Source of the DNA: DATAXV01 sp036272915
GTDB lineage: Bacteria; Chloroflexota; Dormibacteria; Dormibacterales; Dormibacteraceae
Direction: 5' to 3'
Assembly: GCA_036272915.1 (NCBI GenBank)
Contig: DATAXV010000017.1
Span: 1 to 10,934, forward strand
DNA length: 10,934 bases
This document shows, piece by piece, positions 5,500-10,934 of the stretch (positions are counted from its first letter, which is position 1; each line of letters opens with the position of its first letter). A model generated the notes under the pieces. That model saw only the letters and a program-made list of their open reading frames with translations. It ran no database searches and was not told the origin of the DNA. Both the position numbers and the translations under genes were made by a program.

Positions 5500-5771
5500 A
5501 ACGAACCTGAGCCCGGTCGGCCGGTAGGGGTAGCGGCGCGCCCGGACGGAGGGTACTCTGGGTCGCTCGGCAGTGGTCGAGCGGGCCCCGAGAACGCCCG
5601 GTCACGGATGTCTCGCAGGTGCCTTGCGCGCTGAAGGGGGTCTTCTCAGATCGCCAGAGCGACCGTTCGTCGCGGACAAAGAGTGGACGATCCAAGGCAC
5701 GGCATCCTTCGCCGAGGGGGGAGTATCATCGACCTCGGCCCGCCAAGCCAACCCGTCACTTGCTCCCAAGG
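5500..5771 (+). other. Upstream leader region of dnaE with candidate promoters
   Basis: No gene is supported here. An open frame continuous with dnaE begins at a GTG (5619), but its residues are Arg/Pro/Ser-rich and unlike any DnaE N-terminus. A -10-like TACTCT (5554-5559) is followed at once by a hairpin CGCTCG-N8-CGAGCG (5564-5583), which would be at the 5' end of a roughly 205-nt leader. A second -10-like TATCAT (5724-5729) would give a leader of about 35-40 nt. Neither has a good -35. Confidence 0.35.
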
Positions 5772-8700
5772 ATGCCACACGCCCCCGACACCTTCGTCCA
5801 CCTCCACAACCACACCGAGTTCTCTCTGCTCGATGGTGCCAGCCGCATCTCCGGCATGGTGCAGCGAGCGGCCGAGCTCGGAATGCCCGCGCTCGCGCTC
5901 ACCGATCACGGCGTCATGTACGGCGCGATCACCTTCTACAAGGCATGCAAGGCGGCGGGCATCAAGCCGATCCTCGGCTTCGAGGCCTACGTGGCGCCCC
6001 GATCCCGGCATTCCAAGGAGGGCCGGGTCGACCGGGACCCCTATCACCTGACCCTGCTCGCGGCCGACGCCCAGGGTTACCGGAACCTGATGAAGCTCTG
6101 CTCCATCGGGCAGATGGAGGGGATGTACTACAAGCCCCGCCTCGACCGGGAGGTGCTGGCCCAGTGCTCGGAGGGGCTGATCTGCCTCTCCGGCTGCCTC
6201 GCCGGCGAGGTCGCGCAGAAGCTCGTCGCCGACGACGTGGACGGGGCCAGGGAGGCGATCGCGACCTATCGCGACATCTTCGGGCCCGACCGGTACCTGC
6301 TCGAGGTGCAGCGTCACGGCATCCCCGAGCAGGAGAAGGTCAACGAGGGCCTCAAGAAGCTGGCCCCCGAATTCGGCCTGCGCCTGGTCGGCACCAACGA
6401 TCTCCACTACGTCCACGAGCACGACGCCGACGCCCACGACGTGCTGCTCTGCCTCCAGACCGGCAACAACTTCGACGACCCCGACCGCTGGCGCTTCGCA
6501 TCCTCGGACTTCTACCTGAAGACGCCGCAGCAGATGGCGAGCACCTTCCACGACATGCCCGAGGCCCTGGCCCACACGCTCGAGGTGGCCGGCCAGGTCA
6601 ACCTCAAGATCGAGACCGGGCACACGCTCCTGCCGCCCTTCGAGGTGCCCGACGGGTACAGCGCCGATACCTACCTGCGCAAGGTCGTCGAGGACGGCCT
6701 CAAGTGGCGATTCGACGGCAACCCGCCGAAGGAGGCGATCGACCGGGCCAACATGGAGCTGGAGGTGATCCGGCAGACCGGATACGCCACCTACTTCCTG
6801 ATCGTCTGGGACTTCTTCCGCTTCTCCCGCAGCAACGGGATCGTCACCGGGCCCGGGCGCGGCAGCGCGGTCAGCAGCATCGTCGCCTACAGCCTCGGCA
6901 TCACCAACCTCAACCCGCTGCGCCACGGACTCCTCTTCGAACGCTTCCTCAATCTCGACCGGGTCGAGATGCCCGACATCGACAGCGACTTCTCGGTGGA
7001 GGGTCGCGAGAAGGTGATCCGCTACGTCACCGAGAAGTACGGCAAGGATCGCGTCGCCCAGATCGCCACCTTCACGACGATGGCCTCGAAGGCGGCGATC
7101 CGGGATGTCGGCCGTGTCCTCGGCGTCCCCCTCAAGGAGGCGGACCGGCTCTCCAAGCTGGTTCCCGTCCACCAGGGTCGGGCCAAGTCGCTGGACGACG
7201 CCCTCGGCGAGGTCCCCGAGTTCAAGGCCGCCTACGACAGCGGCCAGCAGACCGGTCCCGACGGCAGGACCTACGACCTCAAGCGGCTGGTCGACGTGGG
7301 CCGCGCCCTGGAGGGCGTGTCGCGCAACGTCAGCACCCACGCCGCCGGCGTGGTCATCGCCCCCGAGCCCCTGGTCAACTACGCGCCGATCCAGTTCGGC
7401 CCCGGCCGCGAGACCGTCATCACCCAGTACGCGGGCAAGGCGGTCGCCGACGTCGGGCTGCTGAAGATGGACTTCCTCGGCCTCCAGAACCTGGACATCA
7501 TCAGCACCTGCCTGCGCCTGGTCAAGGAGCACCGTGGGATCGACATCGACCTCGACCGGCTCCACACCGACGATGTCAAGGCCTTCGAGCTCATCTGCGC
7601 CGCCGACACCCACGGCGTGTTCCAGCTCGAGTCGTCGGGCTTCCGGCGGCTGATGGACGAGATGAAGCCCCGGACCTACGAGGAGCTCACCGCCGCCGTC
7701 GCCCTCTTCCGCCCCGGCCCGATGCAGGACATCCCCGCCTACATCGCCCGCAAGGAGGGGAAGATCCCGATCACCTACCCGCACGAGAAGCTGGAGCCGA
7801 TCCTCGAGGAGAGCTACGGCGTGTTCGTGTACCAGGAGCAGGTGATGAACGCGGCCCGCGTCCTCGCCGGCTTCACCCTGGCCGAGGCCGACACGCTGCG
7901 CTCGGCGATGGGCAAGAAGGACAAGGTCAAGATGGCGCACCAGCAGGAGAAGTTCCTGGAAGGGTGCGTCAAGAACGGCATCACTCAGGCCAAGGCGGAG
8001 GAGCTGTTCGAGGGCATCGCCCGGTTCGCCAGCTACGGCTTCAACAAGGCCCACAGCGCGGCCTACGCCATGATCAGCTACCAGACCGCGTACCTGAAGG
8101 CGAACTTCGCCGTCGAGTACATGACCTCGCTGCTGACCCACATGCAGGGCAACGGCGACCGGGTCGCGGCGGCGATCGTCGACGCCAAGGCGCGGAGCAT
8201 CGACATCCTCGCGCCGGCCATCAACGACTCGGGCATCGACTTCACGATCTCCGGCGACACCGCCATCCGCTTCGGTCTGGCCGCAATCAAGAACGCCGGC
8301 CGCAGCGCCGTCGAGCAGATCGTCACCGAGCGCCTCGGGAGCGGTCCCTACAAGTCGCTGGAGGACCTCTGCGAGCGCATCACGGGCATGCAGGAGGTCA
8401 ACGCCAGGGCCCTCGAGTCACTGGTCCGCAGCGGCGCCTGTGACATTTTCGGCGAGCGCAACCAGCTCCTCGCCAACCTCGACGTCGTCCGTCGGCGGGC
8501 CGAGCGGGTCCGGCGGGAGCGCGAGTCCGGCCAGACCTCGCTCTTCGAGATGGGCGGCGAGGCCACCGCCGAGGAGCCGGTCGGGTACGCCGTTCAGGCG
8601 ACGCCGATGTCGGACGAGGAGAAGCTTCGCAGCGAGAAGGAGCTGCTCGGCCTGTACCTCTCCGACCATCCCCTCAACCGGATCCAGGGCGAGCTCTCCC

Positions 8701-9398
8701 AGCTGACCGACGCCAAGGCCGTCGACATCACCACCGATCTGCAGGAGCAGGAGGTCCGGGTCGGCGGGCTGGTCCGCGAGGTCCGCCGCGTCGTGACCAG
8801 GCGCGGTCAGGTCATGGCCTACGCCACCGTCGAGGACCTGACCGGTTTGATCGACGTCGTCCTCTTTCCCCGCTCCTTCGACCAGTACCGAACGCTCTTC
8901 GAGCCCGACCGGGTGCTCGTGATCCAGGGCAAGGTCGACGCGGCCCGCGGCGGCGGCCCGCGAAACGGGGCTCAGGAGGAGGAGGCGTCGGGGCCCGAGG
9001 TCGAGGAGTCGGAGCCGGCGACGGTGGTGTGCGACATGGCCTGGGTTTACGACGACCCCGAGTGCGTGCCGGTGGAGCGGAAGAAGCAGCTGCACGTGCA
9101 CGTGCCGGAGCGGGGCCAGGAGGTCGTCGACGAGCTGGTGAGCCTGCTCAGGCAGCACCCGGGCGAAGACGACGTCTACCTGCACTTCCGGGTCGAAGGA
9201 CAGGTCGTCACCATCCAGCCGGCTCGGGAGTTCCGGGTCGCCGCCGACACCGCGATCAAGATGGCCTTCGATTCGCACTTCGGACAGGAGGTCGCCGTGC
9301 TGGAGATGGTCAGGCCCCGGATCGCGAGCTCAAACGGCAACGGCAACGGCTACCGTAACGGCAATGGCAGGTCCAATGGACGAAACGGAAAGGGCTGA
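5772..9398 (+). CDS. dnaE: DNA polymerase III subunit alpha, DnaE type
   Basis: This 1208-aa replicative polymerase catalytic subunit synthesises DNA at the fork. The PHP domain (about 1-225) keeps its metal-ligand candidates: His10/12/14 in HLHNHTEF, Asp45-His46, Glu71, His92, Asp210 and His212. It may therefore be an active proofreading exonuclease, as in mycobacterial DnaE1; the E. coli PHP is degenerate. The polymerase core has GPGRGSA, then PDIDSDF with catalytic Asp402/Asp404, and KMDFLGL with Asp567. A helix-hairpin-helix/thumb-like region follows (about 817-900). QTSLF (921-925) is a probable beta-clamp motif. The OB fold is at about 994-1054, then an acidic loop and a C-terminal domain. 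The tail (1186-1208) is Asn/Gly-rich. The ATG at 5772 gives the usual start just before FVHLHNH, although no well-spaced ribosome site is visible. Its 3' end overlaps mtrB. Confidence 0.98.
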   Translation: MPHAPDTFVHLHNHTEFSLLDGASRISGMVQRAAELGMPALALTDHGVMYGAITFYKACKAAGIKPILGFEAYVAPRSRHSKEGRVDRDPYHLTLLAADAQGYRNLMKLCSIGQMEGMYYKPRLDREVLAQCSEGLICLSGCLAGEVAQKLVADDVDGAREAIATYRDIFGPDRYLLEVQRHGIPEQEKVNEGLKKLAPEFGLRLVGTNDLHYVHEHDADAHDVLLCLQTGNNFDDPDRWRFASSDFYLKTPQQMASTFHDMPEALAHTLEVAGQVNLKIETGHTLLPPFEVPDGYSADTYLRKVVEDGLKWRFDGNPPKEAIDRANMELEVIRQTGYATYFLIVWDFFRFSRSNGIVTGPGRGSAVSSIVAYSLGITNLNPLRHGLLFERFLNLDRVEMPDIDSDFSVEGREKVIRYVTEKYGKDRVAQIATFTTMASKAAIRDVGRVLGVPLKEADRLSKLVPVHQGRAKSLDDALGEVPEFKAAYDSGQQTGPDGRTYDLKRLVDVGRALEGVSRNVSTHAAGVVIAPEPLVNYAPIQFGPGRETVITQYAGKAVADVGLLKMDFLGLQNLDIISTCLRLVKEHRGIDIDLDRLHTDDVKAFELICAADTHGVFQLESSGFRRLMDEMKPRTYEELTAAVALFRPGPMQDIPAYIARKEGKIPITYPHEKLEPILEESYGVFVYQEQVMNAARVLAGFTLAEADTLRSAMGKKDKVKMAHQQEKFLEGCVKNGITQAKAEELFEGIARFASYGFNKAHSAAYAMISYQTAYLKANFAVEYMTSLLTHMQGNGDRVAAAIVDAKARSIDILAPAINDSGIDFTISGDTAIRFGLAAIKNAGRSAVEQIVTERLGSGPYKSLEDLCERITGMQEVNARALESLVRSGACDIFGERNQLLANLDVVRRRAERVRRERESGQTSLFEMGGEATAEEPVGYAVQATPMSDEEKLRSEKELLGLYLSDHPLNRIQGELSQLTDAKAVDITTDLQEQEVRVGGLVREVRRVVTRRGQVMAYATVEDLTGLIDVVLFPRSFDQYRTLFEPDRVLVIQGKVDAARGGGPRNGAQEEEASGPEVEESEPATVVCDMAWVYDDPECVPVERKKQLHVHVPERGQEVVDELVSLLRQHPGEDDVYLHFRVEGQVVTIQPAREFRVAADTAIKMAFDSHFGQEVAVLEMVRPRIASSNGNGNGYRNGNGRSNGRNGKG

Positions 9399-9618
9399 TC
9401 GCGACATCTCCGGCCGGTACGTCGTGGTCAAGGCCCTCGAGGACGGGGTCGTGTTCATGGGCCTGACCCGAGGCCCCGACACCCGCTCCCATCACTCCGA
9501 GCGATTGGCCGCCGGCGAGGTGCTCATCGCCCAGTTCACGGAGATGACGGCGATGATCAAGGTCCGTGGCCGGGCACGCATCTATACCGAGGTGGGAGAG
9601 GTCGAGAGCGGGATCTGA
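9376..9618 (+). CDS. mtrB: TRAP-like trp RNA-binding attenuation protein
   Basis: This 80-aa protein aligns without gaps to Bacillus TRAP (MtrB, 75 aa). TRAP forms an 11-subunit ring that binds tryptophan and then RNA with repeated GAG/UAG triplets, to switch off trp genes. Shared segments are VVKALEDGV (17-25), GLTRGPDT (29-36), HHSE (39-42), GEVLIAQFTE (47-56) and IKVRG (61-65). Tryptophan-pocket residues Thr31, Thr36, Gln53, Thr55 and Thr58 (B. subtilis 25, 30, 47, 49, 52) are kept; Ser53 is Ala59. For RNA contacts, Lys56 and Arg58 are kept (Lys62, Arg64) and Lys37 is Arg43, but Phe32 is Ser38 and Asp39 is Ala45. The ATG at 9376 has GCAGG 4 nt upstream and overlaps dnaE by 23 nt; an in-frame ATG at 9364 would add four residues. 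Coupling to dnaE is unusual; B. subtilis mtrB follows folE. Target RNA unknown. Confidence 0.88.
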   Translation: MDETERADRDISGRYVVVKALEDGVVFMGLTRGPDTRSHHSERLAAGEVLIAQFTEMTAMIKVRGRARIYTEVGEVESGI

Positions 9619-9674
9619 CCTCGCGTCCGCGCCGAGGCTCAGCGACCGTCCGCACTCCGTCCGCGCGCGGAAGC

Positions 9675-9680
9675 GATACT
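9675..9680 (+). promoter_or_regulatory. Putative -10 (GATACT) for the 46-aa ORF and SRPBCC gene
   Basis: GATACT ends 7 nt before the ATG at 9688, again with no Shine-Dalgarno. It fits the leaderless pattern seen at other genes here. It would make the 46-aa ORF the first reading frame of the downstream transcript. Confidence 0.3.
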
Positions 9681-9687
9681 CGTGGCC

Positions 9688-9828
9688 ATGACTGACGCGG
9701 GGGAAAGGCACCGCCACCTCGTCCGTGATGCCGTCCGGATAGGCCTGGCCGATCGGACTGCCTGGCGTTCGTGGGCCATTGGAGTTGGAGCCGTGCTGAG
9801 ATCACACTCGCTCGGAGGGCGCACATGA
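9688..9828 (+). CDS. Possible 46-aa leader ORF coupled to SRPBCC gene
   Basis: An ATG opens a 46-codon frame whose TGA overlaps the next start as ATGA (9825-9828), the classic arrangement for translational coupling. The peptide begins MTDAGERHRHLVRDAV, is rich in Arg and His, has two Trp, and has no recognisable domain. A -10-like box sits 7 nt upstream of its ATG. Codon third positions are less GC-rich than in neighbouring genes, which weakens the case. It could be a coupling leader, a small protein, or a chance frame. Confidence 0.4.
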   Translation: MTDAGERHRHLVRDAVRIGLADRTAWRSWAIGVGAVLRSHSLGGRT

Positions 9829-10325
9829 TCGGCGACCGCTGGGGGGTCTCGCCGCCTGAGGTCGCGCGCCACTATCCATGCGACGAGCTTGTCGCCGAAC
9901 CCGTACTGCAGGTCTGGCGGGGCGTCACCGCGCGAGCCGAAGCAGGTCATGTATGGCGCTGGGTGGCGCAGATCCGCCTCGGCCCGTATTCCTACGACTG
10001 GATCGACAACCTCGGCCACCGTTCCCCCCGCCAGCTCCGCGATCTGCCTGATCCTGAACCCGGAGAGCCGTTCACGACGGCCCGAGGTCGCCCGGTCGGC
10101 AGCATTCTTGCGGTGATGCCGGGTCAGCACCTGACCGGGCAGATCATGGGGGCGATCATGTCCTACGTGCTCGTCCCTGAAGGCGAGGCCACCCGGTTGC
10201 TGCTCAAGGTCGTTGTCGCCCAGGGAAGGGTCGTCGCGCCTCTGCTCTCGGTCGGAGACCTGGTCATGTCCCGGCGGCAGCTGCTCAACCTGGCGCGGCT
10301 CGCCGAGCTGACGGCGGCGGGGTGA
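9825..10325 (+). CDS. SRPBCC-family protein (polyketide cyclase/START-like fold)
   Basis: This 166-aa soluble protein has the pattern of a SRPBCC ligand-binding domain. RHYPCDELV (15-23) leads into LQVWRGVTARAEAGHVWRWV, a typical beta-1/helix start with a W-x-W-V motif. RLGPYSYDWIDNLG and RSPRQLRDLP follow. LTGQIMGAIMSYVLVPEG is the later strand pair, and a C-terminal amphipathic helix runs through DLVMSRRQLLNLARLAEL. Such proteins bind hydrophobic small molecules; the ligand is unknown and no catalytic residue can be named. The ATG at 9825 is chosen because GGAGGG (9814-9819) lies 5 nt upstream. An earlier in-frame start at 9771 lacks a ribosome site. The start overlaps the stop of the 46-aa ORF. 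It lies downstream of mtrB on the same strand, separated by about 200 bp, so probably a separate unit. Confidence 0.85.
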   Translation: MIGDRWGVSPPEVARHYPCDELVAEPVLQVWRGVTARAEAGHVWRWVAQIRLGPYSYDWIDNLGHRSPRQLRDLPDPEPGEPFTTARGRPVGSILAVMPGQHLTGQIMGAIMSYVLVPEGEATRLLLKVVVAQGRVVAPLLSVGDLVMSRRQLLNLARLAELTAAG

Positions 10326-10578
10326 TGCCTCCCGCCTGCTGACCGGCGGGGTTGGGACACCGGCCTCGACGAACGGGCCGGACCTGCCCGAGATGTCGGT
10401 TCCATGGGTACCGGCTTGAAGACCGCGAGCGGGCCCGATCGACTCCCTGCTCTCCCCTTGCTCCCGCTGCGGGGAGGTCCCGTCCGTGGATTCCGGGGAC
10501 CCGGCCATGTCCCCGCTGCGTTCCATTGATCAGAGCGCCTGGGATCAATCCGGACGATGTGGAAAGGAGTGGCTGGAC
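10326..10578 (+). other. Gene-poor stretch with five short hairpins
   Basis: No protein is supported here. Perfect stems occur at 10331-10350 (CCCGCC/GGCGGG, directly after the SRPBCC stop and a possible terminator, no T-tract), 10360-10381 (CCGGCC/GGCCGG), 10452-10476 (CTCCCC/GGGGAG), 10494-10515 (CGGGGAC/GTCCCCG) and 10525-10549 (ATTGATC-N11-GATCAAT). The last is AT-rich and lies just upstream of a Shine-Dalgarno, so it may be an operator or leader hairpin. Six-bp GC stems arise by chance at this base composition. Confidence 0.4.
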
Positions 10579-10686
10579 GTGTTCTGGTATCGCGGATTCG
10601 GTCTGTTCAGGGCTTTCCGGCTGATGCGACGGGCCCGCCTCCGCCGGCTGATCTGGATGCGCCGCCGCCTTCGCGGACGGTGGTGA
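10579..10686 (+). CDS. Possible 35-aa Arg/Trp-rich cationic peptide
   Basis: A GTG start has AAGGAG (10564-10569) 9 nt upstream, and the frame runs 35 codons to a TGA. The peptide begins MFWYRGFGLFRAFRLM and ends RRRLRGRW. It has 13 Arg, 8 aromatic residues and no acidic residues, so it is strongly cationic and amphipathic, like membrane-active or nucleic-acid-binding peptides. The frame extends upstream to another GTG at 10486, but that start has no ribosome site. I know of no family. GC-rich DNA easily encodes Arg-rich chance frames, so reality is uncertain. It lies between two clusters of hairpins. Confidence 0.35.
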   Translation: MFWYRGFGLFRAFRLMRRARLRRLIWMRRRLRGRW

Positions 10687-10704
10687 TGGGCGCCTCCCGG
10701 CCGG

Positions 10705-10790
10705 GGTCGGGGTCGCATCCGCGCCCCGACCACCGCGCCGGACTGGCGCGAACCCCGACCTCTTCCCGGCGGCCCCTCCAACGGGCCGCC
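10705..10790. other. Set of alternative and tandem stem-loops
   Basis: GGTCGGGG (10705-10712) can pair perfectly with CCCCGACC at 10724-10731 or with a second CCCCGACC at 10753-10760. The second pairing would enclose a hairpin CGCGCC-N5-GGCGCG (10734-10750). A further 8-bp hairpin GGCGGCCC-N7-GGGCCGCC lies at 10768-10790, without a T-tract on either side. It may be a terminator for either side or a structured end of a mobile element. Confidence 0.45.
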
Positions 10791-10811
10791 CGCACCTCCA
10801 TAGAAAATCCC

Positions 10812-10934
10812 CTACGCGGTAGCGCGGCGCAGTTCGAGTTCGCCCATGGTGAGGTCGTAGCCGAGCCGCTGGAGGTGGCGCACCGCGTTGAGGGCAGACT
10901 GGCGTTGTCGCCTCTCGTCGAAGTGGTTGGGGCC
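10812..10934 (-). CDS. C-terminal end of a probable transposase, cut by the window edge
   Basis: Forty residues plus a TAG stop are visible; the rest lies beyond the right edge. The segment HFDERR...LNAVRHLQRLGYDLTM has the F-D-x-R then V-x-x-L-x-x-LGY-x-(L/V)-T pattern that I associate with the tail of several IS-family transposases. I cannot name the IS family. The stop is followed by GGGGATTTTCTATGG, a possible terminal region, but the opposite terminal repeat is outside the window. The call rests on a short pattern and could be wrong. Confidence 0.4.
   Translation of the reverse strand, partial: GPNHFDERRQRQSALNAVRHLQRLGYDLTMGELELRRATA

Noticed and set aside
5561..5600. A tRNA-like stretch with hairpin GCTCG...CGAGC
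   Set aside because: No T-loop GTTCRANYC, no acceptor pairing and no cloverleaf geometry; it is better read as a leader hairpin.
5619..5771. A 51-residue N-terminal extension of DnaE from a GTG
   Set aside because: The residues are low-complexity Arg/Pro/Ser and unlike DnaE; the family normally starts just before FVHLHNH.
5573..8443. A 956-codon open frame overlapping dnaE on the plus strand
   Set aside because: It is a shadow frame of dnaE, rich in Arg/Pro/Gly with no domain, as expected in very GC-rich genes. The same applies to the long minus-strand frame 5646-8141.
8970..9015. A cluster of GAG triplets as a possible TRAP binding site upstream of mtrB
   Set aside because: Most triplets are adjacent Glu codons of an acidic DnaE loop without the 2-3 nt spacing, and there are far fewer than 11 properly spaced copies.
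9619..9637. CCTCG-N9-CGAGG after mtrB as a terminator
   Set aside because: Only a 5-bp stem with a long loop and no T-tract; not distinguishable from chance.
10352..10624. A 90-codon frame with two CPRC motifs suggesting a zinc ribbon
   Set aside because: The motifs are far apart with no zinc-ribbon context, no ribosome site is present, and the frame overlaps the better-supported hairpins and small ORF.
1..10934. CRISPR array, rRNA or prophage modules
   Set aside because: No regularly spaced direct repeats, rRNA-like sequence or phage genes were seen on either strand.

Overview
The window is about 11 kb of very GC-rich bacterial chromosome with dense, mostly intact genes. The replicative polymerase is a DnaE-type alpha subunit with a complete-looking PHP domain, and the cyclophilin has a Chloroflexota-like flavour (N-terminal lead plus an FVFLAREGFYDG-type motif). 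Several genes carry a -10-like hexamer 5-7 nt before the start codon, the pattern of leaderless mRNAs common in Actinobacteria, Deinococcus and Chloroflexota. My best guess is a soil-type Chloroflexota, Dormibacterota or actinobacterial relative. This is inferred from sequence flavour only.

Left part (1-3533): a cytosolic cyclophilin (minus strand) and a multi-pass membrane protein (plus) diverge from an 85-bp promoter region that holds a perfect 7-5-7 palindrome. An AraC-family regulator (plus) follows and overlaps tail to tail with a MarR-family regulator (minus). MarR diverges from a short-chain dehydrogenase (plus). The 53 bp between them hold the palindrome TTTAG-GT-CTAAA flanked by -10-like boxes for both directions, a classic layout for a MarR repressor controlling itself and its neighbour.

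Middle (3534-5475): an unrecognised 159-aa protein (minus), then a decaying ArsR cassette. The ArsR regulator is intact and has a 7-6-7 AT-rich palindrome over its ribosome binding site. Its partner, an AHSA1/SRPBCC gene that starts inside the arsR stop region, is broken by about five single-base frame changes, although almost every domain segment can still be read. Possible remnants of a DUF899-like gene follow. A 64-aa orphan protein with a good Shine-Dalgarno follows on the plus strand.

Right part (5476-10934): a roughly 300-bp leader precedes dnaE (1208 aa). The dnaE gene ends in an Asn/Gly-rich tail and overlaps a small gene for a TRAP (MtrB)-like tryptophan-responsive RNA-binding protein, an unusual pairing. 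A 46-aa ORF then overlaps the next gene through ATGA; that gene is a SRPBCC-family protein. The last 600 bp contain many short hairpins, a possible 35-aa Arg/Trp-rich peptide with a Shine-Dalgarno, a set of mutually exclusive stems, and at the right edge (minus strand) 40 residues that look like the end of a transposase.

The strongest points for a second look are the TRAP-like gene coupled to dnaE, the multiply frameshifted AHSA1 gene beside an intact regulator, the leaderless-promoter pattern, and the structured, peptide-bearing stretch beside the putative insertion sequence. I did not recognise a defence or other large novel system.
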